The position numbers and the translations under genes are program-made. Positions 1-8,138 of a stretch of DNA of 64,000 bases are shown in pieces. The first letter of the stretch is position 1, and each line of letters starts with the position of its first letter. The notes beneath the pieces were generated by a model. It was given only the letters and a program-made list of their open reading frames with translations. It was not told the origin of the DNA and searched no databases. Source of the DNA: Saprospiraceae bacterium (GTDB taxonomy: Bacteria > Bacteroidota > Bacteroidia > Chitinophagales > Saprospiraceae); contig JADJNW010000011.1 in NCBI GenBank assembly GCA_016714085.1, positions 62,001 through 126,000 of the forward strand, written 5' to 3'.

Positions 1-535
1 GCCCGGAAAGGGAATTTTCTTCTTCCCGAGGGTAAAGATCAATTCTGAACGAATACTTTGGTTTTATTGATGTTTTAGCATCTTTTTTTGGCGACTGAGG
101 AGTGGTTATGCTCGTCTCTGCAACTGGCTTTTGTTCAATAGTTTCTACGTTTTCTACAGGTGGTTCAGGAGCGGCATTAGTCGTGATTGCTTTTGCAGAA
201 TTGGCAACCTGTTTTACATAATCCATTGTACGTTGCAAATCCTTTTCATTTTTGAAATGAATGCTGCGCGCAATCTCTTTTCTATTGCCTCCAACGAGCA
301 AAAAATAGTATTGTTCGCCTTCTTTTTTGCCTACATAATTTTTTGCTTGTTTTGCCAGGCGTATCGCATTTTGAAGTCTATTTTCAGCATTACCCTGGGT
401 CTGGGAATCCTTGCTCAGCAAAATAGGCTTACCATTAATATCCTTGCATTGGAAATAATAAAATCCATTTTCTTCATTCCTTACGATTTCAAATCCAGGG
501 ATTGGATGAGTGGAGGAATTATTTAAATCTTGCAT
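1..535 (-). CDS. DUF1508-like (YegP-type) domain protein, partial
   Basis: The minus-strand frame opens with ATG at 535-533 and stays open to the window edge, so the C-terminus is missing (about 178 codons seen). Two similar segments follow each other: residues about 15-60 with FYYFQ, an NGKPIL stretch and an S..S..N.Q..I pattern, then about 70-115 with YYFLL and a K.IARS stretch. This aromatic strand, NG turn and helix pattern resembles the tandem DUF1508 (YegP) repeat, whose function is unknown. After about residue 125 the chain becomes a Pro/Glu/Thr/Lys-rich linker, suggesting another domain beyond the window. It lies downstream of the unknown minus-strand gene at 663-1163, with a hairpin between them. 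The family call comes from pattern memory only. Confidence 0.6.
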   Translation of the reverse strand, partial: MQDLNNSSTHPIPGFEIVRNEENGFYYFQCKDINGKPILLSKDSQTQGNAENRLQNAIRLAKQAKNYVGKKEGEQYYFLLVGGNRKEIARSIHFKNEKDLQRTMDYVKQVANSAKAITTNAAPEPPVENVETIEQKPVAETSITTPQSPKKDAKTSIKPKYSFRIDLYPREEENSLSG

Positions 536-568
536 GAGTGCTGGTTTTTTGAAGATGAAATGAAAGAA

Positions 569-610
569 GCACATTACAAAAGGGCTATGCCAGCTACTTT
601 CGTAATGTGC
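569..610 (-). terminator. Hairpin between two minus-strand genes
   Basis: A 9-bp perfect inverted repeat (GCACATTAC at 569-577, GTAATGTGC at 602-610) lies between the stop of the unknown gene and the start of the DUF1508-like gene. On the minus strand it is followed by a pyrimidine-rich stretch rather than a clean T tract, so it may be a weak terminator or a REP-like palindrome. Confidence 0.45.
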
Positions 611-662
611 CTTGTTGTTTGCTTAAAGGTTACTCAGCGAAAAATATTCGCATTAACTTCGA

Positions 663-1163
663 TTAAACAGATTCGTACACTTTCAGCAAACCGATGTCGG
701 AGAACGCAGCTACTGGCAGTGGTGCATTTTTAGGGCTTAAATTCAAAAGCTGCAACGAAAGCGTAACGCGATAAACACCAGGCGGGATAGCATTTGCCGG
801 AATGTTCACTACAGATTCATAGGCATGCTCCAATTCATTTACAAAAGGAATCGTCGTCGTGAACGGACTTCCTTTGTACTCGCCAGCACCCATTTCTTCC
901 AGATAAACATTGCATTCCCACTTACCATAAATGATCAAGCACAAGCTACCTTTCACGTGCCAGTGGCACTTCACCTTCCAGGGTTGGTCGGTTTGGATAA
1001 TCATGTTGGATGGATAGGGGTGGTACGGCCCCGGAGAAGGGAATGAAAGATGGTCACCTTGGTCATCATCTGGTTCTTCCGAAAGGATAGCGTATCCGCC
1101 GTGAAGTACTTTGAACATTCCATTGAGGTTCACCTCAAAATCTAATTTTGAATAAGCTGCCAT
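663..1163 (-). CDS. Hypothetical protein, 166 aa
   Basis: Not recognised. I chose the ATG at 1163-1161 over the upstream in-frame GTG at 1184, because the extra seven residues look like untranslated leader. The product opens MAAYSKLDFEV and has no signal peptide or membrane segment. It is rich in beta-type residues with a Pro/Gly/Tyr-rich stretch near residues 45-55 (PSPGPYHPYP) and ends in a strand pattern with PPGVYRVTLSL, which suggests a soluble beta-sandwich. A Bacteroidota promoter (1308-1315) and a strongly structured 5' leader precede it, so expression may be controlled at RNA level. Function is unknown. Confidence 0.75.
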   Translation of the reverse strand: MAAYSKLDFEVNLNGMFKVLHGGYAILSEEPDDDQGDHLSFPSPGPYHPYPSNMIIQTDQPWKVKCHWHVKGSLCLIIYGKWECNVYLEEMGAGEYKGSPFTTTIPFVNELEHAYESVVNIPANAIPPGVYRVTLSLQLLNLSPKNAPLPVAAFSDIGLLKVYESV

Positions 1164-1215
1164 GGTTCTTTGTGGTTTTGGCACAAAATGGTGCGGAAAA
1201 ATCTGCTGCTTTTTT

Positions 1216-1300
1216 GTTCAAGAATTAGGCGCATGCTGTTTTCCCACACAATTTTGAAAATGAATAATCAAATTGTACGCCTTATTTGTTGTTTCTTGAA
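1216..1300 (-). ncRNA. Structured 5' leader RNA candidate
   Basis: Read on the minus strand, the leader of the 663-1163 gene folds by eye into three nested stems. The outer stem is GTTCAAGAA with TTCTTGAAC (9 bp), the middle is AGGCG with CGCCT, and the inner is CAATTT with AAATTG. The outer stem starts almost exactly at the start point expected from the -7 box at 1308-1315. No terminator T tract follows, so it looks like a cis-acting leader rather than a free sRNA. No known riboswitch class was recognised. Confidence 0.45.
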
Positions 1301-1307
1301 CTTGATA

Positions 1308-1315
1308 CAAAGGTA
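1308..1315 (-). promoter_or_regulatory. Bacteroidota -7 promoter box (TACCTTTG)
   Basis: The reverse complement of 1308-1315 reads TACCTTTG, an exact match to TAnnTTTG. It faces the 663-1163 gene with a leader of about 140 nt. The -33 element is weak. Confidence 0.5.
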
Positions 1316-1445
1316 GGATGGGCCTCTTAAAAAACACTTAACGGAGCGCTTAATAAAAAATTATTTTTTACTTAATTGCATTTTTTTGAAATAAAATTTT
1401 ACAATTCTCAAATTTACAATCTTTTTTGATAGCATTAAACCCAAA

Positions 1446-2216
1446 ATGGAATTAAATTATAAAACCTTCGGGCAAGGCGACCCGATCATCATTCTACATG
1501 GGATGTTTGGCACTTTGGACAATTGGCAAACCATTGGTAAACAGTTGGCAGAAAACTATACGGTTTATATTCTCGACCAACGCAATCACGGGCGATCCCC
1601 GCATGATGATTTGATTGATTATCCTACCCTGGCAGAAGACCTGCACCACTTCATGGAATCGCACTGGATGTTCAAAGCACATATCCTGGGACACTCGATG
1701 GGTGGCAAAACCGCGATGCAATTTACACTCGACCATCCTGATATGGTGGACAAATTAATCGTCGTAGATGTAGCGCCCAAGCGCTACGAAGGTGGGCACG
1801 AGCATATTCTAAAAGCCTTGCTGGCACTGGATTTGAGCCAAATCGAAAACCGAAAGGACGCCGAAGATTTCTTGCGAAGTCACTTACCTGATGAACCGGA
1901 AAGCACGATTTTATTCTTGATGAAAAACCTTTCCCGCTCCAAAGAAGGCCATTTTGAATGGAAAATGAATTTCCAGGCAATTAACAATCACTATCAGGAT
2001 ATTCTCGACACGGTGCATAGCAACCACCCTTTTGAAGGAGAAACGATTTTTATTCGCGGTGCGCAATCCAAATATATTCTTGATAATGACTGGAATACAA
2101 TTGTAAAACTTTTTCCAAATGCGAAATTAGAAACAATTCAAAACGCCGGACACTGGGTACACGCTGATCAACCAACAGCGCTTTTGAATATAGTTCAACA
2201 ATTTTTGGCGCGATAA
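1446..2216 (+). CDS. Alpha/beta hydrolase (YbfF/ABHD11-like esterase)
   Basis: A 256-residue protein with the full alpha/beta-hydrolase pattern: oxyanion HG at residues 18-19, the strand motif LDQRNHGRS near 43-51, nucleophile elbow GHSMGG with Ser84, and catalytic His in NAGHWVHAD at about 236. Order, length and the DQRNHGRS motif match the YbfF/ABHD11 carboxylesterase group, which are cytoplasmic short-chain acyl esterases. No signal peptide is present. The ATG follows an A/T-rich stretch and the gene stands alone before the S41 protease gene. The natural substrate cannot be told from sequence. Confidence 0.88.
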   Translation: MELNYKTFGQGDPIIILHGMFGTLDNWQTIGKQLAENYTVYILDQRNHGRSPHDDLIDYPTLAEDLHHFMESHWMFKAHILGHSMGGKTAMQFTLDHPDMVDKLIVVDVAPKRYEGGHEHILKALLALDLSQIENRKDAEDFLRSHLPDEPESTILFLMKNLSRSKEGHFEWKMNFQAINNHYQDILDTVHSNHPFEGETIFIRGAQSKYILDNDWNTIVKLFPNAKLETIQNAGHWVHADQPTALLNIVQQFLAR

Positions 2217-2366
2217 TTGCTCTGTAATTCTTGCATCTTTGTTAAAATCCTGGGAAATTTGGCAATAATTCCCCCAATTGGATTATTTTTTGCAAATTGT
2301 ATCCATAATTGCGAAAAATAGCGTTATTGCTTTATTTCCCGACTATTTAAAAACTTAACTTGCAAC

Positions 2367-4006
2367 ATGAAGCGACTTATCAAATTCTCCATTCTTGCGG
2401 TTGTGGTAGCTTTGAGCGTGGCTACTACTTTTCAGCCCAACAGCAACAAGTATTTCGAGATTACAAAAAACATCGAAATATTTGCGAATCTCTACAAAGA
2501 ACTCAATACTTACTACGTGGATGATGTGGACCCCGGTAAACTTATGCGCACTGGTATTGACGCGATGGTAGAATCGCTCGACCCTTTCACGAATTATATT
2601 TCTGAATCCGATATTGAAGGCTATCGATTCCTCACAGAAGGTAAATACAATGGTATCGGGGCGATGAGCAAGCAGATGGGCGACTATGTCACCGTCATCG
2701 AATTGTATGAAGGTCAACCCGCCGATAAAGCTGGTTTGAAGGTAGGTGACCAAATCCTGGCAGTGGATGGAAAGGACGCAACCGGCAAGACAGTAGAAGA
2801 ACTCAACGATATTATGCGCGGCTTTCCGGGTACAGTATTAAAATTGAAAGTGCGCCGTCCTGGTACGCCAAATGATATGGAAATTCCGCTCACGCGCAAC
2901 GAAGTGGACGTGCCCAATGTGCCACATTATGACATGGTTTCGGAAGATGTAGGCTATGTAGCATTGACTACTTTCACCCACGATGCCGGTAGAAATGTAG
3001 CCGAAGCAGTGAAAAAACTGAAAGATCAAAATCCAAATTTAAAAGGTGTTATCCTTGATTTGCGTGACAACGGCGGTGGTCTGCTGAATGAAGCAGTAAA
3101 CGTATGCAATGTTTTTATTCCACGTAATGAGCTAATAGTCACTACTAAAGGTAAAGTAAAGAATGGGATCAATCTTTTCGTACCATGGGTAGCCCGATTG
3201 ATTTGAACGTTCCGCTGGCGGTGCTGATTGACAAAGGTTCTGCTTCTGCATCAGAGATTGTATGCGGGGTGATCCAGGATTACGATCGCGGCATCCTGCT
3301 TGGCCAACGCTCGTACGGTAAAGGTTTGGTACAAAATACACGCGATGTTGGTTACAATTCAAAATTAAAACTTACAACTGCAAAGTACTATATTCCTAGT
3401 GGTCGCTGCATCCAAAGTGTAGAATACAAAAATGGCGAACCAGTTGATATTCCTGACAATCGCCGTACGCCTTTCAAAACGCGCAACGGACGTACTGTAC
3501 TTGATGGTGGCGGCGTGAAGCCAGATGTGATACTCGACCAGCCAGCCGATGATGCAATTGTGAGAAGCCTGATCGATCAAAATATCATTTTCGACTACGC
3601 TACTCAATATTGCCTCAAGCACCCAACTATTGGCAGCACGAGCCCAACCGAATTTAAATTCGCCGAGTTTGATGATTTTCTGAAATATGTTGATAATAAA
3701 AACTTTAGCTACGAAACCGATAGTGAAAAGCTTCTGGCACAGTTGAAAGACAAGTCTGGCAAGGATGGTTTTGCTTTAGATGCCGAAATTAAAGCTTTGG
3801 AAAGCAAAATTAAAGCATCGAAAAAACAGGATTTGATGGAATACAAAACCGCAGTAATTGACTTGATTGAAAAAGAAATTGTAGGACGCTATTTCTATCA
3901 GACTGGCAAAATCAAAATTGGCTTGCGCAATGACGAAGAAGTACGCGATGCCATCAGCATTTTAAAAGATCAGACGCGATACAAGCAATTATTGCAAGGA
4001 AAATAA
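2367..4006 (+). CDS. S41 C-terminal processing peptidase, frameshifted
   Basis: Two overlapping frames form one carboxyl-terminal processing protease. Residues 1-20 form a signal or anchor segment, followed by a helical region, a PDZ domain (about 90-170, with PADKAGLKVGDQIL) and the tail-specific protease core starting at the DLRDNGGG strand. The frame breaks at about 3160: one missing base turns the expected KEWDQSFRTMGSP stretch into a dead end at 3206. The second frame (3185-4006) carries the catalytic Ser in KGSASASEI and the Lys in SYGKG. Restoring one base gives a 546-residue protein of normal family size and a helical C-terminal domain. Such enzymes cleave exported proteins at the C-terminus. 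If the indel is real, the gene is inactive, because the catalytic Ser is lost. Confidence 0.85.
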
Positions 4007-4012
4007 ATAATC

Positions 4013-4113
4013 AAACCGTTTCAACGGTTTTACATCAGCATTTTTTCAATAGCCCGGCGTTTAAACGCTGGGCTATTGTATGAAATATATAATCGAACGG
4101 TTTTAACCGTTTC
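4013..4113. repeat. Compound REP-like palindrome
   Basis: Right after the S41 stop codon lie three nested palindromes: AAACCGTT/AACGGTTT at 4013-4030, a 30-bp near-perfect palindrome at 4048-4077 (AATAGCCC...GGGCTATT around GTTTAAAC), and AACGGTT/AACCGTT at about 4096-4111. The arrangement is typical of REP/RAYT-type intergenic repeats in Bacteroidota and could also end transcription. A shorter AATAGC.CC hairpin recurs at 15479. Confidence 0.6.
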
Positions 4114-4292
4114 TGCAATAAATATCCTTAGACAAGACAATTCCTAATCTATATTTATCAAATAAAATGCTGCATCTCTGAGTTTTTTATTTGGAAAAAG
4201 CTGTCACTTCTCACTCAAATTCCGTTTTACAGAAAATTTTTTTCAAATTTGTGGGCTGATTTTACAAGAATAATCAGCATCTGACTGTTAAT

Positions 4293-4366
4293 ACCAAGTC
4301 AGAAATACGAAGATGACAAGTCGTGTGATGTTTCTTCGCACTTCCGACTTCCAACTTCGTACTTGA
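4293..4366. repeat. 7-bp word repeat with inverted arm upstream of moxR
   Basis: The stretch is built from degenerate 7-mers of the GAAGTNC type. The first arm runs from about 4293 to 4325. The second arm (4335-4366) is its approximate reverse complement (CTTCCGA, CTTCCAA, CTTCGTA), so the region can form an imperfect long hairpin. The same word family recurs at 9147-9226. It ends about 35 nt before the chosen moxR ATG. Confidence 0.55.
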
Positions 4367-4401
4367 TAAAATATCCCGAATTACTTTCAAACCATACTTT
4401 A

Positions 4402-5400
4402 ATGATGCAACAAGCGGACATTGAAGCGCTCAATCAGCAGATATACGTTGACAGCGCTTTTGTAGAAAAACTGAATGAAGCAACTGCCAAGATTATCGTT
4501 GGTCAGCACCATATGATCGAACGCTTGATGATCGGGCTGCTCACGCGGGGGCATGTGCTGCTCGAAGGCTTACCAGGCTTAGCGAAAACACTGGCAATCA
4601 AGACTTTGTCAAATGCCGTAGATTCAAAATTCAGTAGAATTCAGTTTACGCCTGATTTGCTTCCGGCGGATATTATCGGTACGATGATTTATAATCCGAG
4701 CAAGAATGAATTCTCGGTACGCAAAGGCCCGATCTTCGCCAATTTTATCCTCGCGGATGAAATCAACCGTGCGCCGGCGAAGGTGCAATCCGCACTTTTG
4801 GAAGCCATGCAGGAACGACAAGTGACCATTGGTAGCGAGACGTTCAAGCTGGAAGAACCATTTCTGGTGCTGGCAACGCAAAATCCAATCGAACAGGAAG
4901 GTACCTATCCATTGCCTGAAGCCCAGGTGGATCGCTTTATGCTCAAAGTGAAAATCACTTACCCGGAGAAAGAAGAAGAGCGCGAGATCATTCGCCGCAG
5001 TTTGTCGGGTGAAACCGAGGAAAAAGTGAATCCAGTGGTGCATCCGGGCTACATCCTGCGGGCGCGCAAGTCGGTGCAGCGCATCTATATGGATGAAAAA
5101 ATCGAGCGCTATATCCTGGATATTGTATTCGCTACGCGCAATCCGCAGGCATACAATTTACACGGACTGGAAATCCTCATCAATTATGGCGGTTCGCCAA
5201 GAGCAAGTATCGCGCTGGCGCAAGCCTCCAAAGCGATTGCTTTCTTGAAGCGCCGGGGCTATGTGATTCCTGAAGATGTGCGCAACGTCTGCCACGATGT
5301 GCTGCGCCACAGGATTGGCTTGACCTACGAAGCTGAAGCTGAGAATATTACACAAGAAGATGTGATCAATCGCATTTTGGATACGGTGGAAGTGCCGTAA
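4402..5400 (+). CDS. MoxR-family AAA+ ATPase
   Basis: A 332-residue MoxR ATPase when started at ATG 4402. An upstream in-frame TTG at 4363 adds 13 residues that fall in the word repeat, so it is disfavoured. Walker A is GLPGLAKT (residues 56-63) and Walker B is ILADEINRAP with DE at about 119-120. Sensor motif ATQNP and the C-terminal lid with NYGGSPRAS are clear. MoxR ATPases act as chaperones with VWA-domain proteins, and here moxR heads the aerotolerance cluster with DUF58 and Bat genes downstream, the canonical Bacteroidota order. The intervening 5653-6120 gene is an unusual insertion between moxR and DUF58. Confidence 0.93.
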   Translation: MMQQADIEALNQQIYVDSAFVEKLNEATAKIIVGQHHMIERLMIGLLTRGHVLLEGLPGLAKTLAIKTLSNAVDSKFSRIQFTPDLLPADIIGTMIYNPSKNEFSVRKGPIFANFILADEINRAPAKVQSALLEAMQERQVTIGSETFKLEEPFLVLATQNPIEQEGTYPLPEAQVDRFMLKVKITYPEKEEEREIIRRSLSGETEEKVNPVVHPGYILRARKSVQRIYMDEKIERYILDIVFATRNPQAYNLHGLEILINYGGSPRASIALAQASKAIAFLKRRGYVIPEDVRNVCHDVLRHRIGLTYEAEAENITQEDVINRILDTVEVP

Positions 5401-5493
5401 GCTGCCGCAGGCAGCACTTTTGCGGTTTTACATTTAGCCTTTTACATTTTGCGGTTCAGCAAGAAAAGAAACCGCAAAATATTAAATGTAAAA
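5401..5493. repeat. Inverted word repeat downstream of moxR
   Basis: Directly after the moxR stop a GCTGCC/GGCAGC palindrome is followed by the words TTTTGCGG and TTTTACAT in tandem. Their reverse complements (CCGCAAAA, ATGTAAAA) lie at about 5470-5493, giving a hairpin of repeated words. The architecture matches the other word repeats in the window. Confidence 0.5.
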
Positions 5494-5496
5494 GGA

Positions 5497-5640
5497 ATCC
5501 CGAAGGGATGACATATTTATAGAAAATAAAATGTAAAGTACGGTTAAACCCTGGAAGGGTGATACAATATATGCCACCCCTAGTGGGGTTGAATTATAAT
5601 ATTATCATCATTCTATAATTATTTCAACCCTGCGGGTTTT
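5497..5640. repeat. Cluster of short REP-like palindromes
   Basis: Four short palindromes of one style follow each other: ATCCC/GGGAT at 5497-5509, AACCCT/AGGGTG at about 5547-5561, ACCCC/GGGGT at about 5576-5589 and AACCC/GGGTT at about 5626-5640. A/T-rich spacers containing ACATATTTATAGAAAA separate them. This looks like a repetitive extragenic element of the RAYT/MITE type. No transposase gene lies nearby. Confidence 0.55.
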
Positions 5641-5652
5641 AATTCTTGCAAT

Positions 5653-6120
5653 ATGAGTTACGACCTTTATTGTTATAAACCAAAGCTCGATCACCCTTCA
5701 GTTGAAGATGCTGAAAATGCTATTGAGTATGACGAAATTAATATTCCGAATCCTGATTTAGAAAATATAATAAATGCTTTATTAATAGTTAATCCCTTAC
5801 TTGAGCGGAATAATAATGAATTGAATTCACCAGAAGGAGATGTTGCCATACAAATTGAAATTTTTAGTAATCATGTGGCGATTGGGATTCCATATTGATA
5901 TCATGGTAATGAAGCAAAAGAGGTTATTGAAAAATTGGATCTATATTTAAAAGCTATAAGAAATGTAACTGGATATTTTACATATGATTCGCAAGTTGAA
6001 GAAGCGTTTGATTCTGCTCAAAAGCATTTTCAAAATATCCAAGAATATACATCAATAAGTGAGGGATTACAGGATATAGGGTTTAAAGAACGAGAAAAAC
6101 CTTGGTGGAAATTTTGGTAA
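5653..6120 (+). pseudogene. Small hypothetical protein interrupted by in-frame TGA
   Basis: Not recognised by name. The frame from ATG 5653 codes MSYDLYCYKP and stays open except for TGA at 5896-5898, after GIPY. Translation continues in the same frame with YHGNEAKEVIEKL and ends in PWWKFW at 6120. A Trp codon (TGG) at the stop would give a 155-residue protein with a natural-looking GIPYWYHGNEA stretch, so a G-to-A nonsense change or base error is likely. The gene is A/T-richer than moxR and DUF58 and is inserted between them among repeats, suggesting a late arrival. No signal peptide or membrane segment is seen. Confidence 0.6.
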
Positions 6121-6130
6121 ACAATAACCC

Positions 6131-6160
6131 CAAAATACGCTAACACTAAAACACAATCAC
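6131..6160. repeat. 8-bp word repeat before the DUF58 start
   Basis: Three to four degenerate 8-mers of the AAAACACN family (CAAAATAC, GCTAACAC, TAAAACAC) run right up to the TTG start codon of the DUF58 gene. The same family occurs at 10987-11026 and, inverted, at 43225-43258. Confidence 0.45.
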
Positions 6161-7030
6161 TTGGAAACCACCGAACTACTCAAAAAAGTCCGCAAAATTG
6201 AGATCAAGACGAAGGGCTTGACGAAGCATATTTTCAGTGGGGAGTACCACAGTGCGTTCAAGGGGCGGGGTATGTCGTTCAGCGAGGTGCGCAGCTACCA
6301 GTACGGCGACGATGTGCGCAATATTGACTGGAACGTGACGGCGCGCACGGGCGAGCCTTTTGTGAAGGTGTTTGAAGAAGAGCGCGAGCTGACGGTGATG
6401 CTGCTGGTGGACATGAGTCGCTCGGCGTATTTTGGCACGGTGAACCAGATGAAAAATGAGATTTTGATTGAAATCAGCGCAGTTTTAGCCTTTTCGGCGA
6501 TTAATAATAATGATAAGGTTGGCGTGATTATTTTTACCGATAAAATCGAGAAATTTATTCCGCCCAAAAAAGGCAAACAGCATATTCTGCGCATCATCCG
6601 CGAGATGATTAACTTTTCGCCATCGGGCAGCGGCACGAATATCGCGGCAGGCTTGCAATATTTTAATAATGTGATCAAGAAACGCAGCATTTGCTTTGTC
6701 TTGTCCGATTTTATGAGCAAAGGCTATACCGATGCGCTGCGCATTGCCAAGCGGCGGCACGATATCATTGGTATTCAGATGACCGACCCGGCGGAAGCGG
6801 AATTGCCGAATGTAGGCTTGATGATGGTGCAAGACGCTGAAACGGGTGCGATGCGCTGGATTGATACGTCGTCGCGCAAAGTGCGGGAAGCTGACAGTCG
6901 TTGGTTTCAGGAGAACAATCAATATTTCAAAACCACGTTTTTAAGGAGTGGGGCCGATGCGATTGGCATTCGTACCGACGAGCATTACGACGTAGCTTTG
7001 CACAAGTTTTTCTTAAAAAGAGCGAATTGA
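6161..7030 (+). CDS. DUF58 domain protein of the bat operon
   Basis: A 289-residue DUF58 protein. The signature SEVRSYQYGDDVRNIDW (about 40-57) and the VWA-like strand LLVDMSRSAYFG (about 80-92) are intact. The METTELLKKVRKIEIK opening is the usual N-terminus, so the start is TTG at 6161 in place of ATG. DUF58 proteins pair with MoxR ATPases in envelope and stress functions that are only partly understood. The stop codon TGA at 7028-7030 overlaps the ATG of the next gene by one base, so translation is probably coupled. Confidence 0.9.
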   Translation: METTELLKKVRKIEIKTKGLTKHIFSGEYHSAFKGRGMSFSEVRSYQYGDDVRNIDWNVTARTGEPFVKVFEEERELTVMLLVDMSRSAYFGTVNQMKNEILIEISAVLAFSAINNNDKVGVIIFTDKIEKFIPPKKGKQHILRIIREMINFSPSGSGTNIAAGLQYFNNVIKKRSICFVLSDFMSKGYTDALRIAKRRHDIIGIQMTDPAEAELPNVGLMMVQDAETGAMRWIDTSSRKVREADSRWFQENNQYFKTTFLRSGADAIGIRTDEHYDVALHKFFLKRAN

Positions 7031-8115
7031 TGAATTGGAATACTGGAATGTTGGAATATCGGAATACTGGAATGTTGGAATATCGGAATATTGGAATGTT
7101 GGAGTATTGGAATGTTGGAGCATTGAGGAAACATTACTCTATTATTCCAGCATTCCATTATTCCCGTAAAGCGTGGAAAACGATTGCCCTAATATTTGCA
7201 TTGAACTTATGGGCCGTGCTCGCTTTCGCTCAAATCAAAGCCAGTCTTCATCTTGACAGCACCTACATCCTCATCGGCGATCAAGTGCAAATGCAATTAT
7301 TCCTGGATTCTGCGATCAACGTAACCGATATTGAAACCGATTTTTCGGCATTTGAAGATACGCTTTCCAAAATAGAAGTCGTTGAGCATGGCGAATGGAA
7401 TCAGGTGGGTTTGAATAAGACAACCGGTGCGGCGCTTTGGGAACAAAGGGTGACACTCACTTCTTTTGAAGATGGAAAACATCAATTGCCTAATATACAG
7501 ATTAACTTTCGGTTTAATGGTGAAAAGCGCTCGGTGACGACGACCACAACCAATTTTTTAGAAGTGGGTACCATCGCGGTAGGCGACTCTACACAGTTAG
7601 CGCCAATCAAGGATATTATCGAAGAACCCAAAAAATTAGAAGATTATTTGCCGTATGCCATTGCCGTTGCGGCGCTTGGACTGTTGGTGGGATTGATCTT
7701 TTTGATTCGACGCTTGTTGCGAAAGAAAGAAATACCGCCGCCACCACCGATTGTATTGAAACCATACGAAATTGCACTGCAAAAGTTGGAGTTTTTGAAA
7801 GAAGAAGAATTGTGGCAAAGAGGCAAGGTGAAAGAATATCAGACAGAATTGACGTTTATTATTCGGGAGTATTTGGAAAAGCAATTCCATATTCCAGCTT
7901 TAGAAAATACGACGGATGAAATTATTGCCAGTTTGAAGAAAATAGGTTTCCCGCAAGACTGGCGGGAACGGCTGCGAAAATTGTTCCAAAATGCTGATTT
8001 AGTGAAGTTTGCGAAAGCAGAGCCGCCTTTGAGCATCCACGAAGAAGGCATGAACGAAGCGGTTGCATTGGTATGGGACACAAGACCGGTAGAAGTGCCT
8101 GAAAATCAAGGATAA
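7030..8115 (+). CDS. BatD-like membrane protein between DUF58 and batA
   Basis: This is the gene usually found between DUF58 and batA in Bacteroidota aerotolerance operons. From ATG 7030 it reads through a word repeat into a signal peptide (AWKTIALIFALNLWAVLAFAQ), giving 361 residues. An in-frame TTG at about 7122 would avoid most of the repeat. A periplasmic beta domain is followed by a membrane helix near two thirds of the chain (YAIAVAALGLLVGLIFLI), a Pro-rich PPPPP stretch and a cytoplasmic helical domain. The role is presumed to be in the Bat envelope complex. The true start is uncertain because the first 45 residues, with their GMLEYRN-type repeats, come from the repeat. Confidence 0.8.
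   Translation: MNWNTGMLEYRNTGMLEYRNIGMLEYWNVGALRKHYSIIPAFHYSRKAWKTIALIFALNLWAVLAFAQIKASLHLDSTYILIGDQVQMQLFLDSAINVTDIETDFSAFEDTLSKIEVVEHGEWNQVGLNKTTGAALWEQRVTLTSFEDGKHQLPNIQINFRFNGEKRSVTTTTTNFLEVGTIAVGDSTQLAPIKDIIEEPKKLEDYLPYAIAVAALGLLVGLIFLIRRLLRKKEIPPPPPIVLKPYEIALQKLEFLKEEELWQRGKVKEYQTELTFIIREYLEKQFHIPALENTTDEIIASLKKIGFPQDWRERLRKLFQNADLVKFAKAEPPLSIHEEGMNEAVALVWDTRPVEVPENQG
7034..7167. repeat. 8-bp tandem word repeat with inverted arm
   Basis: Twelve consecutive 8-mers without indel run from 7034 to 7129. The consensus is RYTGGAAT, with variation mainly in the first three bases. From about 7138 to 7167 the same words appear inverted (ATTCCAGC, ATTCCATT), giving a hairpin. Since 24 bp equals eight codons, the repeat reads in frame as GMLEYRNT-type octapeptides. 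The same family recurs at 43421-43491 and near 46485. Confidence 0.7.
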
Positions 8116-8138
8116 ATATTCAAAATTATAATAATACA

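Noticed and set aside
131..526. Plus-strand ORF of 131 aa at the left edge
   Set aside because: It is the complement of the minus-strand DUF1508-like frame, which has the better composition and a plausible fold.
5896..5898. Selenocysteine or stop-codon reassignment at TGA
   Set aside because: Trp fits the position better than selenocysteine, there is no SECIS-like hairpin that I could find after the codon, and TGA ends many other genes in the window.
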